Below are positions 24,184 to 34,723 of a stretch of DNA of 64,000 nucleotides, one piece after another. Below the pieces are notes generated by a model, which ran no database searches, had not been told where the DNA came from, and worked only from the letters and a program-made list of their open reading frames with translations. A program made the position numbers and the translations under genes. How positions within the stretch are numbered: position 1 is the stretch's first letter; each line of letters opens with the position of its first letter. Source of the DNA: Inonotus obliquus (taxonomy: Eukaryota; Basidiomycota; Agaricomycetes; Hymenochaetales; Hymenochaetaceae); NCBI GenBank assembly GCA_032164295.1, contig JAJHTX010000002.1, positions 124,001 through 188,000 of the forward strand. The letters run 5' to 3'.

Positions 24184-25423
24184 GCGAATGTTCAGTGCGT
24201 GACGTAATCCTCAAGAAAGCACATCATGGTCACATCGTGACGTAGTGACAGACAGGAACCCTATCCCTATCCCATAGCACCTCAACGAGTCCCTTATTCA
24301 CGACGAGATCGCGAATTTATATCGTTTCTCTTTCTCTCTGAGGCGCGTGCCTACAACTCCAATCTGTTCTCTCAGGTGGCCCGCACACTATCACTCTCAC
24401 TGTCTCAGCCGAAACTTGTCAGCAAACGTCGCAAATTCCTGGATGGAAAGATTGTGCCTCAGAAAGATTGGCCGAGCACGGCGTCTCGGACGACTCGGAC
24501 TTGAGATAAGGCTTGCCTTGGTTTCTGCCATAACTGCTCGATGTTCACGCATACCTTCGCGCAAGATTGAAAGCTATTCCCTCTTCTAGTGCCTAGCATA
24601 TCGAGCGCAGGTGGAAGACTAATTCTACTGCCGGTAACCGCAATTCCAGAGTTGAAACACGATGTGTATACAAGAACGACCAGAAAGATCAGTTTCTCAT
24701 CAACTCACTTACTTAGTATTCCAATTTGAAAAATCGAAATCATGCCGAAACGAGCATGCTATCCGTCTGTATATGATGCTTCTCTGAACATATCTTGGCC
24801 AAACGGGCCTGATCGCCGAGGACATCAGCAATCGAATAACGAAAACAATAGCTCCACGGAGGCCTGACTCGTGGATTACCTAGATCTATTGGTACAATAC
24901 AAGGTGTTGTGGCTATGCAGTAAAGGCACCATCGTCGAAAGCACAACAATAACGGAAGCAAAATATGTTTGACCCACAAACCCTCCCTAAAACTAGAACA
25001 AAGGGACAGCGGCGAGGTTACCAGATGTTTGGCTCCGGATTTGATCGCCGCTGCACATTTCTGGACCATCAGATTCAAAGAATGCATCCCTTTGTCCGAT
25101 CCTCCCTTTGTTCGTTCGATCCTACGAAATCCTTCCCTAGCAACCCGCTTATGTTCAATATCAAATATCTGGCTGAAGACCAAATTGCAATGGAATGTTT
25201 TCAACATTTGGCTTGTTCTCGCAGTATTAAGATTTGGAGCGTAGTTCCGCTATTACGCGTAAAAGTGTTTTCTCCGCTCCAAAGCAATGTTGGCTTGTGC
25301 GGCTTCTGAGAATCCATCTCATATAATCTCAATAATCTCATATAAATTATCATATATTTCAGTTGATTCGACCCCAAATGGAAGGCAACACCAGGTGAAT
25401 AATCGTTATGATCGTATAAACTG
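24184..25423. other. Region left of the pseudokinase gene, no recognised gene
   Basis: Open frames exist on both strands (plus 24347-24589 and 24965-25309, minus 24740-25207) but overlap each other and show no family motif. A CT-rich stretch at 24325-24345 resembles a promoter tract. Nothing supports an actual gene. Confidence 0.4.
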
Positions 25424-26828
25424 CTACGTGCATTTAACGCTGACCATCTTAACGAGACGTTCCACTGCATGCTCTGCTGTGAGGCGCCTTTTCGGTTTAA
25501 TCCGAATGAGATCTGGCATAACCTCTATGATATCCTTGTATGTGGGCGGAATACTCGTTTCTAGTTCATTGGGGATAGGAGGCTTCTTGTGGTTTTTCAG
25601 CAACTCTTCGTAGTTACTTATTCCATTCCAAGGATCGTGTCCAGTCAGTACCTGCGATACAAGTATTTGAATGTTCCAGCGCAGACAACAACTTAAGCAC
25701 GCTCTTACCTCCAGAATGGTACATCCGAATGACCACATGTCGAAAGACGGTTCAGGATTCGTATACTTCGGCCGCTCGAGATACTCCGGTGGCTGCCATG
25801 CGCACGAAGCGTTCCGAGTTGAGTTGATGACCTGATTAAGAGCGGGGTCCGACAGTTTCGCGGAACCGAAGTTATTGATGCGTGCCACTGCAATTCCGTT
25901 CTCGATGTCCACCAGGATGTTCGACTGCATAGTCGTTAAGTGACTGAACCTGCGCATTATGGATCACTCACGCCCTGTATCTCCCTGTGCACGATGCCCT
26001 TCCCATGTACTTCAGGTGCGAGGTTTAGAATGTGACTACGAGAATGCGCTTCATAAATACTCACCAAACGCTAGACCCACCGCAACGTCGTGAAGCTAAA
26101 TCAAAGCGAAAGTCAAATTCTGTCACAAGATAGTTCAAAGAACGATAGCATACCAATTTGATCTTATTTTCATCCTTTCTTTCGCTTGACATATCATTTT
26201 CGATAAAGGTACGCAAATCATTGCGTTCGTAATTCGGCATGACCAGTGCGGGAAAGATTTCGTTCTCGAAAGTCGGGAGAAATCCGATTATTCGAGCCAC
26301 GTTCTTGTGGACTTCTGCTGCAGTTATCCATATTTCGACTTCTCGCTCATAATACTAACGAACGTGCCATAAGAAAGGTAGTAGCAAAAAACGAAACTAT
26401 CCAGAGAACTTACCGCTGATAGCTTCTTGATAAAACCATCGCACTCTTCTGTAGACTTTGCATTATGTACCTGGCTTGCATAAATTTCTTTTATAACTTT
26501 GACAACGACGTCCTATGTTTCGATCAGGGCGTGTTACTGGCGATAAAGTTGCATTCAATACCTTTGTTTGTGGTCCGTCGGAGTTCTGTCCCAATAGTGT
26601 CATAGTGCCGTACTCGAGACGCGAGCGCCGGGCTCGCTGAAACTGGTATATATATCCCTGGTTCTTGATGAAGGACTCCTCTGCCAGTTCCGGGAGGTCC
26701 CTATTTTTGAGCTCTATCCGTCCTGATAAATCGAGAGTACACGTAAGAAGAGCAAGAATGTTAGACTCACTGTCTATGATGCATTTTCGCAGGTTCTGAA
26801 TTCGATCGCTCATCAGCAAGTCAGCCAT
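25424..26828 (-). CDS. Probable pseudokinase, 343 aa
   Basis: Protein-kinase fold with altered catalytic residues. Eight exons: 26771-26828, 26562-26722, 26414-26512, 26154-26354, 26065-26095, 25972-26009, 25709-25924 and 25424-25651, all GT-AG and in phase. Lys 78 of VVVKV and a helix-C candidate in YYEREVEIW are present. The catalytic loop is VHGKGIVHREIQGSN, with Glu 193 where the catalytic Asp should be, and the metal-binding DFG is NFG (Asn 214). The glycine loop is also atypical (EYGTMTLLGQ). The lower lobe is normal: PPEYL for APE and FDMWSFGCTILE. A binding or scaffold role is more likely than phosphotransfer. It lies beside the kinase array but is not a copy of either array gene. Confidence 0.84.
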
Positions 26829-28230
26829 GGGAAACAGATTATCGGGTAGTTTAATCGTATAGATGAACGCGAGCGATAACTGGTATAAGTTGTGAGTGGA
26901 TGGCGTCTTCAAAGCTATCAAGTATTTATACCGCTACTTGCACCGTCAGAGATTACAACAGGACCGCGTAACAACAGTGCTCCTCTGAGAGAACAAAGGG
27001 AACGGGGTACTGATTGCACACACGCTATTTCAAATTGCTGGATCCCCTTGCCACGATAAAGATCTACTGCGTGGAGATATAAGTTGTCAAGATGCGGAGA
27101 TAATCTGAAAACAAAAGTTTCCCTTACAGTCGATTGATACCAGAACAGCATCCATAGCGAACAAGATTGGCAATACGCACCATCATGGGATATTGAATCG
27201 TCTGCGATCCTTGATTTCTGGCAGTCTCTCCCCACGATAATTTCTCCTTCAAGGAGGAGGGGACGAGCAATGCGAACTGCGCGGAGAGTGTGCGACGCGT
27301 AGAGTGTCGAACTATGTGCTGGAGGACGTTATGGTGCAAGACAGAGGGACCATGACGTTGCAGAGGTAGTCAGAGGTTTCAAGAGAATTCAGACAAGAGA
27401 TACGTTAGGGAGAACACAGAGTAGTATCGAGCAATATATCCGATCATTGCACAACGTTGGTCCATGAGTCCCATGATGAGCTTTGGGTTGCAAGACAAAA
27501 TCGGAGAAAAATTTGAACGACACGTTTTTACATAAGCTCAAGTCTAACGATTGCTTCACCACTCTGGTTGTAACTCCTGGACCTATCCAGAATCCCAAGT
27601 CTTCGCATTAGCGGCATATTACAATTCCACAGATCCTCTCGAACTACGCCAGAAGCGGGGCATGACCGTCCGACTGACTTTGAAATTGTCTGGCGCAACA
27701 GACAGGATTCTTGAGTCTTGGAGTATGCTTTGTGTCCAAGGGTTCCGCCGTGACTGTTCACCGTAATGGGAGACGCCTGGAGAGTTGAAGGACCCAGTAC
27801 ACGCAGAGGAAGTACGTTCAAGTTTCTTGCATCTCACTACAAACTCGAAATGACGGTCCATCCATTCATAAGTCGCTGCGTCTATCTGATGGTCATACGT
27901 GCGGACAGTGGTTAACGGATATGATTGGCCCGGAAGGTGACCGAGAAACCACTCCTCTACTCTTTGGTCGATGGTGTTGACAGGTATCCTGTCATACCTC
28001 TGCTCATAAGCACCGTTCTCATTCGTTGGTGAAGTCGTGGATCTCATGCGACAGACCTCAGAAGCGACCGCCGTCTGTCCGGAATGCACGGTAAAACTGG
28101 TCGGTCAGCTTTTTCGTAGGGTATCTCGTTTATTCATAGTCGAGACGCAGCTCGTAAGTTCGTGAATGCCGTCTCCTTTGTATTAACTCGTAAGGTTTCA
28201 CTCAAGGGACTACACGAATTCAAACATAAT
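26829..28230. other. Region between the pseudokinase gene and the array, unclassified open frames
   Basis: The longest open frame is minus 27619-28089 (156 codons, with EEWFLGHLPGQSYPLTTV and ATYEWMDRHFEFVVRCKK). It could continue through a 39-nt GT-AG stretch near 27786-27825 in the same frame or switch to an overlapping frame that ends at 27528. I recognise no family. Smaller minus frames at 26918-27339 are also unassigned. It may be a decayed gene. Confidence 0.3.
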
Positions 28231-28470
28231 CATAATGTTAGACGCTCAAAAATGTTTCCTCATCGATTCCGCCCGACATCCCTCCACATTCAGCATATGG
28301 TGTCAATTCACCAAACCCACGACCTTGGAGAGACGTATCGCCCAGTCCGTAGCTATTTCGCGGACTTTTACATCTCGAGCCGGTCGTATCTCCATCACCC
28401 AGGAGAATTTTGCGCCTCTCCATGAGTCCTTGGTGAGCTTCAGCTTCCTTTCGGCGAATACTGGTTGGTG
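28231..28470 (+). pseudogene. Relic of the small array kinase (tail only)
   Basis: A diverged copy of the last exon of the plus-strand array kinases. It reads GRISITQENFAPLHESL and FSFLSANTG, beside LFLHVSSVAQENFASLRQAL and THSANRE in intact copies. Matching 3' flank follows near 28785-28910 (CGGAGACGTATC.., ACAAGGTTGCCG). It marks an older unit left of unit 1 whose kinase genes are gone. Confidence 0.6.
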
Positions 28471-30136
28471 GTCGCATTCCTTCTTCCATATCTGTATCTG
28501 TTGTTGTTTGTCCAGAACTACTCTGGCCAATTTGGATTACGCCTATGCGAACATTATGACATCTATGGATACATCTTATCTTTTGTGTGTTCCTGTTGGT
28601 ATCCTGTTCACCCAAACGAACTTCTATGAATATTTTCTGATGCCCATCGGCATTAGGTGGGTAATGGATCCCCTAATTTGCTCAGTAAATCAAATTCGTC
28701 TCGTTGGCAATAGGCACACTCGTGGTTAGTTTCTATATGGCTTCATCATGAAACACCTTATTGTTCTGCATCTAGCTGCAAAGCGGAGACGTATCATCCA
28801 TTGTAGTCCACACCTCCGCTAGTCTTACAAGGTTGCCGCAATGAGTTTGTCCACATTTTCAACCGCGAGCCGAATTGTTGCTACGACTAGTCTTTACATG
28901 GATAAATGCCGGTTATCAAGCCTGAGCCAAACGGATCTGTAAAGTACCAATGGCTCAAGACATTATTGTCTAATGCATTTCCTAACGATTTTTGCGTCCG
29001 AGCAAATATACAACGCCGTAGCTAACGAACCATGTGGCTGAGGGTTAGGATTTACACAAGACACGGATAGGCAAGATCGAGATGTTACGATATATTTCGT
29101 TGTTTTGGATTCCCTTCGACAACAGTCATGGCACGCAAGGGCCCGAAAGAGGGGTGGTTAGTCGATGAGGCAATGAAAAATCTCTAATCAGCGAGATTAC
29201 TTCCCTAAACTTGGTATCCTTGTGAAGGCTCTGACAACGAGATTGGTGGGAAGTACCGAACATAACGGAACAGTTATGATTGTTCTTATCTAGCATGTCT
29301 TTGGTCGGAGCGCTTGGACTTTCTGTAAACGTAATGGTACTGGTGGATGTCTATTCGCCATTGTGTTGGCTTGTAGGCGTGTTGCTTATGCAGCATCTTC
29401 GTATCTTGGTCCCCGCCATGCTCCTCCACCATGGCAAACTGTATTTCCTCTGGGATTTCTTTTCAAATCCGCTTCGTTTTCACTAGTCCATTTCTAGCTA
29501 ATCGGGCTTGAACGGTTTTGTTTTAATTGAGCACGTCTTGAGAACACGTTCCGTTCACAAGTTCTACAAGTTTGAATTTTCCCTCCCGGAATGCATAATA
29601 GCGGTGTTTCGGCCACAATAGAGGAGAGATCCACCTTCAGTAACTGTGGGATAATTTGAGCTATTCAAACTTCATCAAGCGGCATTCTGAGCTGAACGAC
29701 CGAGTCGCCCGATGATATTTTCCCCATTGTGGATAAGTCAGACACCTCAAGCATACTGGAAGCTCTTTCGAGGCAACAGGGTAGACGTGGATTTATTCTT
29801 CCCCGGTCTTGATGAAGATTTGGCTTAGCAGCATAGGCTGAAAACGTTTGCACTCTTCGCGAAAAATCGTTCCTAACATGAGAAGGGTGCTGTTCCATGA
29901 TTCTCCCCTTCTATTGCCGTACTGTTGTACGTGCACAATATTGCCGCCATCTCCGATACCGCAGGGGGCCAATTTTTTGTTCGTCTGAGAGTGAACGAGT
30001 GAAAACTCATATTTAGGGTACATCTCTACATTTTCCCTGCGTGCCGCAGGATAGGCAGCAAACTAATTGAAAGATAGTTGTATTAAAGTGAAGTACAATA
30101 AATAATCCTTTCCCTCTACTATCTTGAAGATATCCA
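28471..30136. other. Spacer left of unit 1
   Basis: Array-type spacer. From about 29317 it is nearly the same as 36508 onward. Two overlapping minus frames (29665-29898 and 29793-30023; the latter contains GIGDGGNIVHVQQYGN) are open here and in unit 2 but carry stops in units 3-5. A 68-codon hydrophobic plus frame at 29280-29486 behaves the same way. I take none as a proven gene. Confidence 0.5.
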
Positions 30137-33012
30137 TTACCAATCTCCGAGTGCCTCCCGTTCCCTGAGATCATCTATCTTATCAATTAGTACTTCTGCG
30201 GAAGGCCTTTCTCTCGGATTATATGCGCAAGCCTCCCGAATGAACGAGTAGTGTCCCTTCCGCTTACCAAACACGTCGTCCCGAGCAGGAAGATCTCGTC
30301 GATGTTTAAGCTCTTGGATCGAAAGCCTTTGAGACTCTGCATAGTAATACGGCCTTTTACCGGTTAGCACCTGAGAAGTGATTGCGTATATTAGCTTTCT
30401 GTTTCAAAAGGTGGATATCTTAGAAGGATGAAATGCGAAGTCGTACCTCTACAAAGACGCAGCCAAATGCATAGATGTCTGCGGGTGGTTGGATCTCTTG
30501 ATCTGGTGACTTTATGTACTCCGGAGCGAGCCAACTTTCGTTTGTTTTAATGACAGTGTTGACGAATCGGCTCTCTTGCATATCGGCCACACGGGAGACA
30601 CCGAAATCAGCGAGTGCGACGAACCAATCAGTCCCAGATGCCATTGTCCGAACCAGTACATTCGCCTTTGGATAATGATAATTTATAGAGTAAATAAATG
30701 GCAGGAAGTGACGAGAACAGTCGGGAACGTACCGCTCTGAGATCGCCGTGAACACATTCATTCTTATGAACTACGATGTCCGTCAGTATCTCCGCCTTGC
30801 GTATCAGCGTTTCGAGCGTACCGTGAGAAAGACCCGAAGCGACACGCTTTAGCTGCAGTAATATCTTAGAACAGGGACATACGGAGATGGTATCAAACTA
30901 CACTTACTATACGCAGACGTTGCTCAACGGAAAAGGTATCACTTTTCTTCCAACTAACTAGATCCTTCAAGCTCATCTCATACTCATCGATGACGAGTCC
31001 GGGAAAGGGAAAGTTAGGGATCTCGTAATATCCATGAAGACGAACAACATTGGCGTGTGCACATTTGACAAGACAGTGAGCTTCGCGAATAATACGCTAA
31101 AATGCCATTCAGTCTCATTGCTAAACGCTCAAAGATGGCACTCACGTTCCATGCCCTTCGCGTAAATTCTTCGTCCCCGCGTTTAGCGAATGGGCGTTTA
31201 ACGACATACTATACAGTTGCTGTTATCAGGAGAAATTTAAGCTGACCTCCTTGCTCCTCACCTTTTTCTTGCCATCAACTGAATAATAACGATACACCGC
31301 GGAAAACGAGCCATCACCAATTGGTTCAGGATTCTGTGTAGATAAGAGAACAGGATGCAAGGTTAACTTATGCAGGTCTAGAATATATGTCAGATGGGTC
31401 AACTCGAAAGCAACTGACTATTGCGCGAAACACTGACTGACCTTCCGGTCCTAGATGACTAATCTCAATGGATGACGTATTCGAGGGAGTGGTAGACCGA
31501 GCTTTGGGCTTCTGAATTATACGCCTGAGGCTATCAAGCAAGTTACGCATCCGTATTTCACTATCGAATGTTTCGAGCGGCGCATCTGCCTTGCCCAGCG
31601 CATGATCCTCTGTTAATCATGATATCAGCAAAGGAATTAAGACACGAATGATTCGAAGCCTCACTATCTTCGCTCATATCTGCAACTTTCGTTGTGTTCG
31701 GTGACTCCTGCTTAAGTTGCTCATCAGTCTCCTGTTGAGCATTTGTGAGACTCGTTTTTTGCCTTCGTTGAGGGGGTAATTGATTACATTGCATAGCTTC
31801 AGAATTTTATCCATGACGGGCTGAAGCTGAGGAATACTGGACTGGATTGCATTCTCTGTTCCCTTGAGCACTTTTGACATTGCAAAAGTGGCTCTGCATT
31901 TTTGAATAGTCATGAGTTATAGAACGCACGTGGAAAGGAAAGCTTACACTGAGACATGCATGAATATGGAGGAGATCAGAAGTTCGTGACTCGGATGGGT
32001 GCTGAGGAGTTCGATAAGTTTTATAGTCGCAGTCCTCAAATCCTCCTCCAGTTTTTGTAAGTGCTCATGATTCTCAAAATCCTTGCCCTGAAAGCACAAT
32101 ATCAATGAAATAGGACACTTTTCGGATAGCGACATACCTCAAGATCATTCACACTGTCCATTATGCTCACAACCTTGAGGCACAGACTCTTTAGATCTTC
32201 CCAGACTAAAGAAACTTACAAGCGAAGTGAGTAAGCGATTGAGAACAAGCTACTAATTTTACCTTCGCTGGGTGAGCTGTCTCCATACCACCATGCATTG
32301 AAGTCGGATTCAGTCAGCTGAAGTAATTGATAGACATCATTTCTAGGGCAAAGAGTGTCCAAGCCTTCGGATTATCAGAAACGTGTATTTGATTGTAGAA
32401 GGGTGTATTCACCGCTTGAAAGGTTCCATACGCTCCTTCGTGATGCAAGACATGATAGACTAGTGTTTCCGTCGAATCTAATTTTGAAGGCCACTTCACC
32501 GCATGTGCCGGAGCGTGTCCTTGCGTTGTTCGTTGCCTGGAGAAGCAGCAAGTAAAAGGAAGAGATTTGAGTATAGGAAAAAATAAAGCATACCCTGACG
32601 TCCTTTCTGAGTGTGCTTATCTGCCACATAAGCTTATCCAGACGTGATGATAGCTCTCCGATATCTATGGTCTTGCTTGCAGGAAAGATTCCAAGTAATC
32701 TCCATCTTGATAACGTGACTGCATCTGATGTATCCCGTTTAATTCTGGATCGAAGCATAAGACGCATGCAAGAGAAGACTGTAAACTTGCGCACAGCTCT
32801 TGCCGCTCCGAGATATCCAGCGTACGTTCATCTTTGGTGTCAGGGTTTTCGTCGAGAGTAACTCCTTTCGCCTGCATGATGATAGAGTGTAACTCGTCTT
32901 GTTCGCTCTTGACCTTCAACATCTGGACGCTTTCAGATGAATAGAAGCATCCGCATACCATGTCAATACTGACCTTATTCCGGACTCTAAGCCTTTCAAG
33001 TACAACCTCCAT
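30137..33012 (-). CDS. Array large kinase, unit 1, 660 aa
   Basis: Protein kinase with a long N-terminal region. Seventeen exons: 32974-33012, 32795-32922, 32594-32744, 32413-32536, 32263-32364, 32138-32205, 31948-32087, 31788-31893, 31665-31731, 31442-31609, 31262-31377, 31146-31208, 30908-31096, 30822-30852, 30733-30770, 30447-30665 and 30137-30370. Kinase features: glycine loop GDGSFSAVY (385-393), Lys 407 in YVVKRP, catalytic loop VHGDLRAANV (Asp 507, Asn 512; HGD for HRD), DFG at 530-532, APE at 557-559, DIYAFG, and a C-lobe that ends in RERPSAEVLIDKIDDL. All catalytic residues are there. Residues 1-380 look mostly helical (for example LSSRLDKLMWQISTLRKDV and LQKLEEDLRTATIKLIELL) and match no family I know. 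The 51-nt intron 30771-30821 is a multiple of three and open, so retained transcripts would still read through. Confidence 0.88.
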
Positions 33013-33351
33013 TTTAGAGGGTAAGTAGGAGAACCTAACGACGAGACCAGCGGTGAGAGAAGCTTGTGAATACTAGGCTGTATGGCGCAGTCCTTTTCGA
33101 ACATTATATAGTAAAGTAGCATGACAACGGCTAGGATGCAGAAGGTCATGTGTTTATTGTCTTTGTCTTTGCACAGAACAAAGGGAGGCAATGAATTTCA
33201 AAAACGGCGGACTCGGAAGCAAAAAGTAAAATCCTGTTTCCACGTTTCAATTTGTCCATCATTCACGTGTTCATTACGTATGCATGTACTCCCTGAGGGA
33301 CACCGTGACGCTGGTGACCAACAGACGCGCCTTGTTCCCTTTATTCACGAC
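33013..33351. promoter_or_regulatory. Shared divergent promoter, unit 1
   Basis: 339 bp between the two start codons. A TATATA box at 33105-33110 (about 95 nt before the large-kinase ATG) and a CACGTG palindrome at 33264-33269 followed by TTCATTACGT are found at matching places in every unit. CACGTG is the classic bHLH site; which factor binds here is unknown. Confidence 0.6.
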
Positions 33352-34723
33352 ATGTCCCAACCTGCCGAGTCTATCTCACCCAAGGACACGGAGAATCCTG
33401 GGGCATATCGTCTAACGGGATTGGAGGAAAAGCTTTACGGTCTGAATAGCCCCGAAATTACATGGCGAAACAGGCAAGATCTTCTTGAGTCTCATGGATA
33501 TATTCTGCGGCCAAGATTTCGTCGCGGCTGGACTCCATCATGGAAAGTACCAGGCCAGGAAAAGCCCCCAGTGCACGCAGAGGATTCCTTTCAACATTGG
33601 GTAACTTATTGTTTGTTCTCAGAACTTCGTCCGTCTCATTCTGATTTAGAACAGACGCACGATTGACGCCATTCGCCAGAACGACGGCCTACGTGTTTGT
33701 CTTAAAATCGTTGGTGCAAACGGCCGCGAGCAGAGGATAACGAGAATGCTTAGCTCGGAGGGGGGCTTGAAAGATCCAAGAAATCATTGCGTTCCCATTC
33801 TCGATTTTTTCGTTGCCGATGTTGACGGATATCTTGTCATGCCGCTGTTGAAGGAGTTCGATGAGCCGCCGTTTTTGAGTGTAGACGAGGTTCTAGATTT
33901 CATACAGCAGACATTGGAAGTGAGTACCATCTCAATATGTTTAGTGAGTCCCCGTGACCTTTGCCCTTGCAGGGTCTCTCATTCATACACAGTCAAGGTA
34001 TAGCACACAGGTTCGTTATTGCCCAGGTTTCTTCTCCAATTATTCTTATTGCAACCCACAGAGATTGTACGAACACCAATATCATGATGGATGCCACGGA
34101 AATGTATCCTCGTGGATTCCATCCAACCTATCCATTTTACACTGCCGACGGAACTGAAAGAACAAATCCTCGTTGTCGAAGAGACGTCTCCGTACGATAT
34201 TATTTCACGGATTTTGGCATCGCTGTGGAGCGCAAGGATCCCAACTCGTCTAAACTTGTCACTGGAATCAATGGACAGGATCAAGAGTTACCGGAGCTTT
34301 CTAGAACAGTGCCGTACGACCCATTTGCTGCAGACGTATTCATCTTGGGGAATCTGTACCAGAAGGCCCTTGTAATGGTAAGCATGACTTTCACATGATC
34401 ATTAGAGATATGAGACTCATCACTCTCCATCTCAGAAATATACAAATTTGTCATTTCTTTCTCCATTGATAGAAGCCATGACTCGGAAAGACGCAAAAGC
34501 TAGACCGACGATTGACGAAGCGATCAAGATGTATGAAGACATACTCGCCGGTCAGCGGAGTCAAATATTACGCCGAAGGCTAATACCTGCCAGTGATGGA
34601 AGACTCAAGCGCTTGTTTCTCCATGTTAGCAGTGTTGCCCAGGAGAATTTCGCGAGTCTACGACAAGCTCTCAGTGAATTCCGCCTACCCCTAAGGCGGA
34701 CCCATTCGGCGAATAGAGAATGA
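33352..34723 (+). CDS. Array small kinase, unit 1, 386 aa
   Basis: Atypical kinase of a type widespread in Agaricomycetes. Five exons: 33352-33600, 33650-33919, 33973-34010, 34062-34377 and 34436-34723. No glycine-rich loop is seen before Lys 102 (RVCLKIV); instead an N-terminal block WRNRQDLLESHGYILRPRF and RGWTPSWKVPGQE precedes it. The catalytic loop is AHRDCTNTNIMMD (Asp 187, Asn 192), followed by a long insert rich in P/T/R, then YFTDFGIAV (Asp 236). APE is missing (RTVPYDP stands there) but DVFILGN keeps the D..G of the F helix. Activity is possible but not assured. Exon 5 (DEAIKMYEDILAGQR...THSANRE) is specific to the array. Confidence 0.88.

Noticed and set aside
24350..24515. Possible remnant of the 5' end of ribosomal protein uS3 (KLVSKRRKF, then LAEHGVSDDSDLR in another frame)
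   Set aside because: The likeness is short, crosses frames and lacks the DGVFYAELNEF block; chance cannot be excluded.
29280..29486. 68-codon hydrophobic frame left of unit 1, repeated at 36464-36670
   Set aside because: It repeats only because units 1 and 2 are recent copies; in units 3-5 the frame is broken.
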